From Streptomyces speibonae (GTDB lineage Bacteria; Actinomycetota; Actinomycetes; Streptomycetales; Streptomycetaceae): 6,177 nucleotides of DNA. A program made the position numbers and the translations under genes. The stretch is from positions 27,874-34,050 of the forward strand of contig KL568534.1 of assembly GCA_000715605.1 (NCBI GenBank), in the 5' to 3' direction. Positions 1 to 6,177 of this stretch are shown piece by piece (positions within the stretch are counted from its first letter, which is position 1; every line of letters begins with the position of its first letter). Under the pieces are notes generated by a model. That model worked only from the letters and a program-made list of their open reading frames with translations, did not search any database and had not been told where the DNA came from.

Positions 1-1185
1 GCCCCAGGCCGAGCCGGCGGTGCCGGCCACGACCGCCCCGCCGATCCCGCCGACGACGTAGCAGGCGGAGGCGAACAGCTGGCAGCGCAGGCTGCGCCGG
101 GCCGCGGCCAGGGCCCGGAGCCCGGCCGCGGCGCCGGTGCCGAGGCCGGCGCCGGCGACGCCGAGCGTGACCGGCACGATGAGCTCGGAGGAGGAGTGCC
201 AGACGCCGCCGAGCACCAGCTCGCCGAGCCGGTCCGGCACCAGCAGCAGCACCGAGCCCCACAGCAGCGCCCCGACGGCCTGCCCGCCGCCGAGGAGCAG
301 ACAGAACGCGCCGAGCCGCCGCGGGGCCTGCCGCAGCACCCGCGCCGCCTCGGCGACGGTGACCAGCGACAGCCCCATCAGCACGGCGAGGAACGGCCCG
401 AGCAGCAGCTCGGCGCCCCGGATCACGCCCACCGCGCCGACACCGACGACCACGCCGAGGCCGTAGGCCCGCAGCTGGCTCGAGCCGCTGACACCGACGT
501 TCTCGACCAGGTACCGGTAGCCCAGGTCGCGGTGGTCGCGATGCCACGCGCGCCATCCGCCGGGCCGGGGCCGGATGCCGGACTGGAGGCAGCCGTACCC
601 GGCGGCCACCGCGGCGGACCCGCCCCAGGCGAGCAGGAAGGCGGTCACGGTGCCCACCCGGGCCGCCACCACCATCGCCGGGACGAGCGCGACGCCCCAC
701 ACCACGTCGTTGACGAACGCCTTGCGGCCCTCGCCGGCGGCGAAGAACGCGTACCGCCAGGCGTCCTGGAGCAGCAGCCCCGGCAGGACGACGCCGAGGC
801 CGGCGAACGCGGCCCCCAGGCTTCCGCCCAGCACCGGCCCGGCCCCCAGACAGACCGCCCCGATGACGGCACCGACGCCGAGCGCGGTCCCCGACGAGCG
901 GGCCACCGCCTCCCGCCAGGACGCCTCCGGCACACCGCTGAAGCGGACCACCAGCGGGTCGGTGGCCAGCCCGCGGGAGACGTTGAGCACCACCCCGTAC
1001 GTCACCCAGGCCAGGCTGAACACGCCGAACGCGGTCAGCCCCAGCGAGCGCGCCACGTAGATGCCCACCGCGAAGTTGGACAGGCTGGAGGCCGCCTGGT
1101 CGGCCAGCCCCCAGGACAGCCGCCCCACCACGGCCCGCCGGGCGGGTCCCGTCCGGCTCGTCTTCTTCTTCCCCTCGACGGTCAT
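1..1185 (-). CDS. Wzx/MATE-like polysaccharide flippase, 3' end cut by window edge
   Basis: The frame runs open from ATG 1185 to the left edge, giving exactly 395 codons without a stop. The start is five bases after the DUF4910 stop, with a weak AAGG upstream. The protein begins with a basic cytoplasmic tail (MTVEGKKKTSR), then shows about eleven hydrophobic stretches, roughly at 30-45, 50-70, 98-118, 122-140, 160-177, 180-200, 238-256, 260-280, 292-316, 335-355 and 372-392. Charged loops separate several of them. The segment QDAWRYAFFAAGEGRKAFVNDVVWG (cited in two parts: QDAWRYAFF at 140-148 and GRKAFVNDVVW at 153-163) resembles actinobacterial lipopolysaccharide-biosynthesis/O-antigen flippases. 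Such proteins move undecaprenyl-linked oligosaccharides across the plasma membrane, and family length of about 400-450 suggests only the final helix or helices are missing. As the last visible gene of the operon it implies that the sugar ends in a surface or secreted glycan. The transported substrate is unknown. No homologous antisense gene is credible here. Confidence 0.85.
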   Translation of the reverse strand, partial: MTVEGKKKTSRTGPARRAVVGRLSWGLADQAASSLSNFAVGIYVARSLGLTAFGVFSLAWVTYGVVLNVSRGLATDPLVVRFSGVPEASWREAVARSSGTALGVGAVIGAVCLGAGPVLGGSLGAAFAGLGVVLPGLLLQDAWRYAFFAAGEGRKAFVNDVVWGVALVPAMVVAARVGTVTAFLLAWGGSAAVAAGYGCLQSGIRPRPGGWRAWHRDHRDLGYRYLVENVGVSGSSQLRAYGLGVVVGVGAVGVIRGAELLLGPFLAVLMGLSLVTVAEAARVLRQAPRRLGAFCLLLGGGQAVGALLWGSVLLLVPDRLGELVLGGVWHSSSELIVPVTLGVAGAGLGTGAAAGLRALAAARRSLRCQLFASACYVVGGIGGAVVAGTAGSAWG

Positions 1186-1190
1186 CGGCG

Positions 1191-2489
1191 TCAGGCCTTG
1201 AGCAGTCCGGCGTCGTGCAGCGCCCCGGCCGCCGCGGCGACGGTGTCGAACGGCAGCCCGGACCGCTCCGCGACGTCCAGCAGCCCGTGTTCGCCGTCGG
1301 AGAGGCTGAGCACCCACAGCATGGCCATCTGGGCCTCTTTGGCGTCGCTGCGGCCGCCGAGCGAGTCGTACAGCCCCCGCCGGCCGAGCTGCGGTTCGCC
1401 GTACGGGCTGAGGTTGACGTACCGCCGGTTGCGGTCGAGGACGCCGAACGCCTCACGGCAGACGGCGAGCGTGTCCGCCATCGCCTCCGGGGAGACGAAA
1501 TCCAGGCTGTCCGCCGAGGTGTGGTACTCGGGATATCCGGCGTACGGGGTGCGGCTGAGCGACCCCACGCCGAGGTCGAACCCGGGGGAGCAGAACTGCC
1601 GTTCGTCGTAGCCGTAGGGGGTGAACTCGTTGATGCGGTGCGGGCGTTCGGAGGTGGTCAGGACGTGGTGCAGCACGCGGTCGATCTCGGCGTCGCCGCG
1701 CCTGCTCCGCTTGTACGTCAGCGGGCCCGGGTCGCCGGCGCAGGCCAGCACCAGCCCGTGCCGGACCCGCCGCACCCGCTCCGCGTTGCGGGCGAGCCAG
1801 GTGATCGCGCCGATGGTGCCGGGCGCGAACAGGAACCGGTAGGTGTAGTACGGGGTCCGCTCCGCCAGCGCCCGCGCCAGGAACGTCGCCACCGCGATGC
1901 CGGCCAGGTTGTCGTTGGCCAGCGAGGGGTGGCAGACGTGACTGGAGACGAGCACCTCGTCGGACACCTGGCCGGGCACGACGTGCTCGGCGTAGGTGAG
2001 GTGGCCGTCGGCGAGCGTGGAGTCGACGCACACCTCGTACTCGCCGTCCGGCAGCGCGTCCAGGGTCTCCTGCGCCAGGCAGAACCCCCACTTCGGCTCG
2101 TAGTAGCTGGTGCGGTACGGCACCCAGCCCGGGTGCTCGGGCAGGGTGTACAGGTGCTCGCGCAGCTCGGCCAGCGGCATCGTCGCCGCCACCGGAACGC
2201 TGTAGCCGAGCACGTGCAGACTCGACGCGGCGAAGTCGACGACCCGGCGGCCGGAGGCGTCGGCGATGTAGGCGTCCCGGATGTTCCACTCCTGCGGCAC
2301 GGTCCAGTCGAGCACCTTCGTCCCGGTCGGCACCTCGTGCACGCGCAGCGGGATGTACTCCCCGACGATGTCCAGGGTGGCGCGCACCCCGTCGCCGGTG
2401 ATGCTCCGGCACAGCGGGTACATCCGCTCCACCAGCCGGTACATCTCCTCACCGGTGCCGGTGCCGGTGCCGGCCGCGGCCCCGGTCAC
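1191..2489 (-). CDS. DUF4910 domain protein (COG4310): aminopeptidase-like fold with C-terminal winged helix
   Basis: I recognise the DUF4910 family, which has an M28-like aminopeptidase fold, an inserted DUF2172-type domain and a winged-helix C-terminus; no activity is established to my knowledge. I start at GTG 2489 (432 residues) because it overlaps the SDR stop as GTGA; GTG 2498 would add three residues, and residue numbers here use that 435-residue form. Visible segments are [11 protein letters not shown] (27-37), [18 protein letters not shown] (56-73), the metal-type motif [13 protein letters not shown] (185-197, His187 and Asp196), [12 protein letters not shown] (224-235) and [10 protein letters not shown] (325-334, His326). 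Where I recall many relatives having Glu in PETIG, this one has Gly227, so peptidase catalysis is doubtful. The last 60 residues look like a winged helix. There is no signal peptide or membrane segment. The N-terminus carries a Thr-Gly repeat. The sugar-operon context suggests action on an amide-bearing sugar or glycan, or a regulatory role; both are inference. Confidence 0.85.
   Translation of the reverse strand: MTGAAAGTGTGTGEEMYRLVERMYPLCRSITGDGVRATLDIVGEYIPLRVHEVPTGTKVLDWTVPQEWNIRDAYIADASGRRVVDFAASSLHVLGYSVPVAATMPLAELREHLYTLPEHPGWVPYRTSYYEPKWGFCLAQETLDALPDGEYEVCVDSTLADGHLTYAEHVVPGQVSDEVLVSSHVCHPSLANDNLAGIAVATFLARALAERTPYYTYRFLFAPGTIGAITWLARNAERVRRVRHGLVLACAGDPGPLTYKRSRRGDAEIDRVLHHVLTTSERPHRINEFTPYGYDERQFCSPGFDLGVGSLSRTPYAGYPEYHTSADSLDFVSPEAMADTLAVCREAFGVLDRNRRYVNLSPYGEPQLGRRGLYDSLGGRSDAKEAQMAMLWVLSLSDGEHGLLDVAERSGLPFDTVAAAAGALHDAGLLKA
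2452..2475 (+). repeat. Hexanucleotide repeat CCGGTG, three perfect copies plus one degenerate
   Basis: CCGGTG is repeated at 2452, 2458 and 2464, followed by CCGGCC at 2470. On the minus strand it encodes a Gly-Thr stretch just after the start of the DUF4910 protein, ahead of the conserved part. Copy changes by whole units would keep the frame, so it probably only alters linker length. Confidence 0.6.
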
Positions 2490-3511
2490 CGGCGCCACCG
2501 CAGTGTGCCGTCGACGGAACCGGCCTCGGAGGCCGCGCGCAGCACGGCCAGCCGCGTGAAGCGCCGCTCGAAGTCCTCACGCGTCAGGCCGTGTTCCCGG
2601 TAGGCGTCGGCGAGTTCGAGCGCGCCCCGCTTCACCGTCCACTCGCAGTCGAAGCCGGGTATCGCCTCCCGGAACCGGGAGAAGTCCACCCGGTACGACC
2701 GCGGATCGGCGCCCGTCTCACCGGTGATCACCACCTTCGAACCGGACACCGCCTCGGCGACCTGTTCCGCGATCTCGGCGACCGTGACGTTGTTGGTCTC
2801 GCTGCCGATGTTGAACGCCCGGTCGTGCACCGCCTCCTTCGGCGCGCCCAGCGCCGCGGTGAAGGCCCGTGCGATGTCCGCGGCGTGCACCAGCGGACGC
2901 CACGGCGTGCCGTCGGAGAGCACGCGCACCTCGCCGGACAGCAGCGCGTGGCCCACCAGGTTGTTCAGCACGATGTCGGCGCGCAGCCGCGGCGAGTGCC
3001 CGAAGGCGGTGGCGTTGCGCAGGTACACCGGGCTGAAGTCGCCGTCGGCCAGCTCGTGCAGGTCGTCCTCCACCCGCACCTTGGACTCCGCGTACGGCGT
3101 CACCGGGCGCAGCGGGGCGTCCTCGGTGACCAGCTCGTCACCGCCGGCGGCGCCGTACACCGAGCACGTCGACGCGTACAGGAAGCGCCGCACCCCGGCG
3201 TCGCGGGCCAGCCGGGCCAGCCGGACGGAGGCGTGGTGGTTGATGTCGTAGGTGAGCTCCGGCGCCAGGGAGCCCAGCGGGTCGTTGGACAGGGCGGCCA
3301 GGTGGATCACGGCGTCCGCCCCGGCCACGTGCTCGGCCGTGACGTCGCGCAGGTCCACGCGGTGCCCCGGCGGGTCCTCGGGCCGCGGACCGAGCACGCA
3401 GTCGGCGAACAGACCGGCGTCGAGACCGACGACCTCGTGCCCGGCGGCGGCGAGGACCGGGGCCATCACGGTGCCCAGGTAGCCCTGGTGTCCGGTGAGC
3501 AGTACGCGCAA
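2486..3511 (-). CDS. NAD-dependent epimerase/dehydratase-family protein (extended SDR), sugar-nucleotide modifying
   Basis: This cytoplasmic extended short-chain dehydrogenase (341 residues) acts on sugar nucleotides by family. The N-terminal Rossmann motif is TGHQGYLG at 6-13 (G7, G10, G13), with Asp31 after the second strand, which suggests NAD(H). HLAALSND follows at 70-77. The catalytic set is Thr115 in STCSVYG (114-120), Tyr140 and Lys144 in YAESK. The TDE signature of NDP-glucose 4,6-dehydratases is absent, so an epimerase or ketoreductase role is more likely than dehydration. [12 protein letters not shown] (233-244) and [10 protein letters not shown] are substrate-domain features typical of the family. 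The start is TTG at 3511: an in-frame TGA, the deacetylase stop, lies two codons upstream, so nothing longer is possible. An ATG at 3518 overlaps that stop but reads another frame. The stop overlaps the next gene as GTGA at 2489-2486. The exact reaction cannot be read from the sequence. Confidence 0.88.
   Translation of the reverse strand: MRVLLTGHQGYLGTVMAPVLAAAGHEVVGLDAGLFADCVLGPRPEDPPGHRVDLRDVTAEHVAGADAVIHLAALSNDPLGSLAPELTYDINHHASVRLARLARDAGVRRFLYASTCSVYGAAGGDELVTEDAPLRPVTPYAESKVRVEDDLHELADGDFSPVYLRNATAFGHSPRLRADIVLNNLVGHALLSGEVRVLSDGTPWRPLVHAADIARAFTAALGAPKEAVHDRAFNIGSETNNVTVAEIAEQVAEAVSGSKVVITGETGADPRSYRVDFSRFREAIPGFDCEWTVKRGALELADAYREHGLTREDFERRFTRLAVLRAASEAGSVDGTLRWRR
2495..2499 (-). 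promoter_or_regulatory. Possible ribosome binding site for the DUF4910 gene
   Basis: The minus strand reads GGTGG, five bases before the GTG at 2489-2487. There is no comparable match before the alternative GTG at 2498. With the GTGA overlap this favours the 2489 start, but the match is weak. Confidence 0.35.
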
Positions 3512-3514
3512 GGT

Positions 3515-4162
3515 TCATTCCCCCAGGTCGAGAGTGAGTTTGCTGACGGCGAACGCCTCGGCGTAGCGCTCGTGGCATTCGATGCCGCGGATCCGGGCGA
3601 GACCGAGGAACGCCTCCCGGTCGTACCAGGGCCGGTGCCGCTGGGAGGGGTAGTGCTCCTGCAGCAGCCGCACCTTGTGTTCGGCGGTCCGCGGCGACAG
3701 CGGCTGGTAGGCGGTCGGACGGCCCAGGTCGCCGTCCCACTTGACGATCTCGTAGCCGAGCACGAGGTGGTCGCGGAACGCGGTGGGGATCAGCCGTGCC
3801 AGGCCGCGGTGGTCCTGGTGGGCGTCCTCCGTGCGCGGGGCCAGCACGAGGTCCGGCTCGGTCCGCGCCCGCAGCTCCTCGACGGCCGACTTGGCCTCCT
3901 CCCAGTACGCGGGCACCCGCCCGTCCGGCAGCTTGAGCACGGTCAGCCGCAGATCGGCGCCCGGGCAGAAGGCGGCGAGCGCGGCCCGCTCCTCCCGCTC
4001 GCGCGGACCCCCGCCGCCGCAGAGCACCAGTGCGTCGACCCGGATGCCCGGCCGTGCGCCGCACAGCGTCAGCAGGGTGCCGCCGGCGCCGATGGCGATG
4101 TCGTCGCAGTGGGCGCCGACCGCGACGATCCGCCCGGCGCCGCCGGTGCCGAGCCGGATCAC
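3515..4162 (-). CDS. PIG-L/LmbE-family zinc-dependent de-N-acetylase
   Basis: PIG-L family enzymes remove an N-acetyl group from an amino sugar or glycoconjugate using a metal ion (MshB in mycothiol synthesis, GlcNAc-PI deacetylase). The protein has 215 residues and no signal peptide, so it is probably cytoplasmic. The first metal motif is GAHCDDIAIGAGGTL at 16-30, where His18 and Asp21 are the expected ligands and Asp20 the expected general base; most relatives have AHPDD, so Cys19 is a variant. The second motif is AHQDH at 114-118, with His118 as the third ligand. The sequence around RHRPWYDREAF is family-like. The start GTG at 4162 overlaps a TGA in the GTGA pattern, but that TGA is one base out of frame with the nucleotidyltransferase as given. 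Its place in an NDP-sugar operon suggests deacetylation of an amino-sugar intermediate, yet no aminotransferase or acetyltransferase is visible, so the substrate is unknown. Confidence 0.88.
   Translation of the reverse strand: MIRLGTGGAGRIVAVGAHCDDIAIGAGGTLLTLCGARPGIRVDALVLCGGGGPREREERAALAAFCPGADLRLTVLKLPDGRVPAYWEEAKSAVEELRARTEPDLVLAPRTEDAHQDHRGLARLIPTAFRDHLVLGYEIVKWDGDLGRPTAYQPLSPRTAEHKVRLLQEHYPSQRHRPWYDREAFLGLARIRGIECHERYAEAFAVSKLTLDLGE
3520..3524 (-). promoter_or_regulatory. Putative ribosome binding site supporting the TTG start of the SDR gene
   Basis: The minus strand reads GGGGGAA here, eight bases of spacing before the TTG at 3511-3509. It lies only two bases from an out-of-frame ATG at 3518, too close to serve that start well. 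It therefore favours TTG as the real start in the sequence as given. Confidence 0.45.
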
Positions 4163-4952
4163 GCGCCCCCCCCGCGCCGTCCCGCTCCCACACCGCCCAC
4201 GGGCGCTCGCCCCTGGCGTACCCGGCGTCGAGCGCCGCCCGCTCCTTCACGGTGTCGGTCGGTTTCCAGAAGCCGCGGTGCTGGTACGCCACCAGCCTTC
4301 CGCGCTTGGCCAGTTGGGCGCAGCCGTCGGCGACCAGGTCACCGTTGTCCGGTATGTGGTCGAAGATCTCCTGGCGCAGCACGAAGTAGCCGCCGTTCTC
4401 CCACAGCGGCAGCTCGCTCACCGGGGTGATGCCGCCCACCAGGCCGTCGTCGCCCAGGTCCACGCAGTGGAAGGAGGACTGCGGCGGCACCACCATCATC
4501 GACGCGCCGGCGTCACGCCGCGCGAACCGGTCGATCATCTCCGGCAGCGGGGCGTCGGTGAGCACGTCGGCGTAGTTGGCGAGGAACATCTCGTCGCCGT
4601 CCAGATGGTGCCGCACCCGGCGCAGCCGCTCCCCGATCGGCGACTCGATGCCCGTCTGCGCGAACGTGATGGTCCAGTCGGAGATGTCGGTGGACAGCAG
4701 CTCGGTCCGGCCGCCGCGCAGCACGAAGTCGTTGGACGTCGTCTCCTCGTAGGTGAGGAAGAACTCCTTGATGTGGTGGGCCCCGTAGCCCAGGCACAGG
4801 ATGAACTCCGTGTGCCCGTAGTGCGCGTAGTAGCGCATCACATGCCAGATCAGCGGCCGCGGGCCGACCATCGCCATCGGCTTGGGCACGTCGTCGGAGG
4901 TGCCCTCGCGCATCCGCATGCCGTAACCGCCGCAGAACAGAACGACTTTCAT
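4159..4952 (-). CDS. Glucose-1-phosphate cytidylyltransferase-like sugar nucleotidyltransferase; frame disturbed at a G8 run near its 3' end
   Basis: By family this protein joins a hexose-1-phosphate to an NTP (CTP in the RfbF branch) to give the NDP-sugar that starts a deoxysugar pathway. The start is ATG at 4952, with a good GGAGAGG site and a 4-base ATGA overlap with the methyltransferase stop. Visible motifs are the nucleotide loop FCGGYGMRMRE (residues 6-16), VPKPM (22-26, Lys24), LCLGYG (52-57), NYADVLTD (126-133, Asp129 probably metal-binding), WENGGYFVL (184-192) and GFWKPTDT (227-234). Homology ends near PWAVWE (251-256). The loop has Met where many family members have the Thr of GxGTR. 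As given, no stop follows: the frame passes a run of eight G (4173-4166) and continues out of phase to 3138, giving a 604-residue reading whose tail is Arg/Pro-rich shadow sequence. With nine G the protein would be 264 residues and stop at TGA 4161-4159, overlapping the next start; I annotate that end. CTP specificity is inferred. Confidence 0.85.
4166..4173 (-). repeat. Run of eight G (C8 on + strand) at the nucleotidyltransferase/deacetylase junction
   Basis: This homopolymer lies within the last codons of the nucleotidyltransferase and three bases before the GTG start of the deacetylase, where it may also serve as a G-rich ribosome binding region. As written (eight G) the upstream frame has no stop. 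Nine G would bring TGA at 4161-4159 into frame. Seven or ten G would fuse the two proteins in frame. Confidence 0.9.
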
Positions 4953-6177
4953 GCCCTGACCTCTCCAGACGCGACCTCGACGACGCTCAGTTCGGGGATG
5001 GGGAAGACCAGCCGGCCGCCCCAGTCGTGCACGTACGACAGCTGCTCGGTCAGCTCGGCCCGCAGGTTCCACGGCAGGACGAGGACGTAGTCCGGCCGGT
5101 CGGCGGCGATCCGCTCCGGGGGCAGGACGGGGATGCGGGTGCCCGGGGTGAACCTGCCGTGCTTGTAGGGGTTGCGGTCCACCGTGTACGGGAGCAGGTC
5201 GGGCCGGATGCCGCAGTGGTTGAGCAGCGTGTTGCCCTTGCCGGGGGCGCCGTAGCCGACGACCGTCTCGCCCCGCTCGGCCGCCTCGACGAGGAACCGC
5301 AGCAGGTCGCGGCGGACCTTGGCGACCCGGGCGGAGAACTGCGTGTACCCCGACAGCTCCTGGAGCCCGGCGGCCTTCTCCCGGTCCAGCACCTCGGCCA
5401 CCCGCCGGGAGGGCGCCCCGGCCGCCTCGTCCGGGCGGGCCCACAGCCGCAGCGAGCCGCCGTGCGTGGGCAGCGTCTCCACGTCCACCAGCGCGAGTCC
5501 GCCGCTCGCCAGCGCCCGGATCGCGGAGGCGACCGTGTAGTACTGGAAGTGCTCGTGGTAGATCGTGTCGTACTGGTTCTCCTCGATCAGGGTGAGCAGG
5601 TGCTGCACCTCGATGGAGACCCACCCGTCGTCGGCGACCAGCGCGCGCAGCCCCCGGGTGAAGCCCACCACGTCGGGGATGTGCGCGTACACGTTGTTGG
5701 CCACGACCAGGTCCGCCGGGCCGTGCTCCTCGCGGACGGCGGCGCCCACGGCCGGGTCGAGGAACTCGGTGAGCGTGGGCACGCCCGCGTCCCGGGCCGC
5801 GGCACCGACGTTCACCGACGGCTCGATGCCCAGGCAGCGGATCCCGCGGTCCACCATGTGCCGCAGCAGATAGCCGTCGTTGCTCGCGACCTCCACCACG
5901 AACGCGTCGGCGCCCAGCCCCAGCCGCTCCACGGCCCCGGCGGTGAACGCGCGCGCGTGCTCCACCCAGGAGGTGGAGTACGAGGAGAAGTACGCGTACT
6001 CCTTGAACGTCTCCTCCGGCGTGATCAGCGGAGGGATCTGCGCGAGCCAGCAGTCGGTGCAGACCCGCAGATGCAGCGGGTACGCGGGCTCCGGCAGATC
6101 CAGTTGGTGCGCGGCGAGGAAGCTCTCGCACGGCGGCGTCGCCCCCAGATCGACGACGCTCGCCAGCGCTTCCGAGC
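4949..6177 (-). CDS. NDP-sugar C-methyltransferase, SAM-dependent (TylC3/TcaB9-like), 5' end cut by window edge
   Basis: This enzyme probably transfers a methyl group from SAM to a ring carbon (C3 in characterised relatives) of an NDP-4-keto-6-deoxyhexose in the cytoplasm. The frame stays open to the right edge, giving 408 visible residues; relatives of about 410-420 residues suggest only some 10-20 are missing. No start is visible. An internal GTG at 5965 gives a 338-residue reading, but the 70 residues upstream of it are clearly family sequence, so that start is wrong. In visible numbering, a CTDC pair at 39-42 is half of the N-terminal zinc site (Methyltransf_13), and its partner cysteines lie off the window. 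The SAM loop VEVASNDGY is near 94-102 and NNVYAHIPD near 160-168. The YHEH motif is at 206-209 and in TcaB9, as I recall, holds catalytic residues. THGGSLR and the C-terminal-domain motif GYGAPGKGNTLLNH follow. The stop overlaps the next start as ATGA. Family assignment is firm; sugar substrate and methylated carbon are inferred. Confidence 0.9.
   Translation of the reverse strand, partial: SEALASVVDLGATPPCESFLAAHQLDLPEPAYPLHLRVCTDCWLAQIPPLITPEETFKEYAYFSSYSTSWVEHARAFTAGAVERLGLGADAFVVEVASNDGYLLRHMVDRGIRCLGIEPSVNVGAAARDAGVPTLTEFLDPAVGAAVREEHGPADLVVANNVYAHIPDVVGFTRGLRALVADDGWVSIEVQHLLTLIEENQYDTIYHEHFQYYTVASAIRALASGGLALVDVETLPTHGGSLRLWARPDEAAGAPSRRVAEVLDREKAAGLQELSGYTQFSARVAKVRRDLLRFLVEAAERGETVVGYGAPGKGNTLLNHCGIRPDLLPYTVDRNPYKHGRFTPGTRIPVLPPERIAADRPDYVLVLPWNLRAELTEQLSYVHDWGGRLVFPIPELSVVEVASGEVRA
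4960..4966 (-). promoter_or_regulatory. Ribosome binding site of the nucleotidyltransferase
   Basis: The minus strand reads GGAGAGG, seven bases before the ATG at 4952-4950. It lies inside the last codons of the methyltransferase gene. This is the best Shine-Dalgarno match in the window. It fixes the nucleotidyltransferase start together with the ATGA overlap. Confidence 0.7.

Noticed and set aside
145..156. Palindromic GCCGGCGCCGGC
   Set aside because: It encodes a Gly/Ala-rich membrane stretch of the flippase and is expected from codon bias; there is no U tract or spacing suggesting a terminator.
1186..1190. Search for promoters, terminators, tRNAs, CRISPR arrays or insertion sequences
   Set aside because: The longest gap between genes is five bases, there are no inverted repeats with T runs, and nothing resembles RNA genes, spacer arrays or transposon ends.
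196..2603. Long plus-strand frames at 196-1611 and 1215-2603
   Set aside because: They lie antisense to the flippase and DUF4910 genes, have biased Arg/Ala/Pro/His composition, and show no motif or ribosome binding site.
2591..4429. A 612-codon open frame on the plus strand
   Set aside because: It is antisense to the SDR, the deacetylase and the nucleotidyltransferase, with low-complexity His/Gly/Arg/Val composition typical of high-GC shadow frames and no recognisable motif.
3783..5090. A 435-codon plus-strand frame
   Set aside because: It is antisense to the deacetylase and the clearly homologous nucleotidyltransferase and is explained by GC-rich codon use.
5587..5965. GTG at 5965 as the methyltransferase start
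   Set aside because: The 70 residues upstream are open and contain family features such as the CTDC zinc pair and the EYAYFSSYS segment, so the gene continues off the right edge.
3138..6131. A 997-codon open frame on the minus strand
   Set aside because: Only the part from 4952 to about 4160 is a protein family match. The part upstream of 4952 is a shadow of the methyltransferase, and the part after the G8 run is Arg/Pro-rich shadow of the deacetylase and SDR genes.

Overview
The window is very GC-rich. Codon use has almost only G or C in third positions, GTG and TTG appear as starts, and no gene has an in-frame TTA codon; the only TTA triplet on the minus strand, at 4926-4924, is out of frame. 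This points to a high-GC actinomycete such as Streptomyces or a relative. I cannot name the species.

All six genes lie on the minus strand and read from the right edge to the left edge as one tightly packed operon with no intergenic room. In transcription order they are: (1) a SAM-dependent sugar C-methyltransferase of the TylC3/TcaB9 type, cut at its N-terminus by the right edge; (2) a glucose-1-phosphate cytidylyltransferase-like sugar nucleotidyltransferase; (3) a PIG-L/LmbE-type metal-dependent de-N-acetylase; (4) an extended-SDR NAD-dependent sugar epimerase/dehydratase-family enzyme; (5) a DUF4910 (COG4310) protein with a zinc-aminopeptidase-like fold and a C-terminal winged helix; (6) a Wzx/MATE-like polytopic oligosaccharide flippase, cut at its C-terminus by the left edge.

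Taken together, the genes look like a cassette that activates a hexose-1-phosphate to an NDP-sugar (CDP by family), branches it by C-methylation, changes its stereochemistry or oxidation state, deacetylates an amino-sugar intermediate or product, and exports a lipid-linked glycan. That pathway is inference. The 4,6-dehydratase that a C-methyltransferase of this kind needs, and the glycosyltransferases, are not in the window.

The most notable sequence anomaly is an 8-base G run (minus strand) at the nucleotidyltransferase/deacetylase junction. As given, the nucleotidyltransferase frame misses its stop by one base and runs on out of frame for about 340 more codons. One extra G would restore a TGA that overlaps the deacetylase start as GTGA, the same 4-base coupling seen at the first and fourth junctions. 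A second junction, deacetylase/SDR, also has an ATGA that is out of frame by one base. The system that most deserves follow-up is the conserved-looking set of nucleotidyltransferase, C-methyltransferase, PIG-L, SDR and DUF4910, where a peptidase-fold protein of unknown activity sits inside a sugar pathway.
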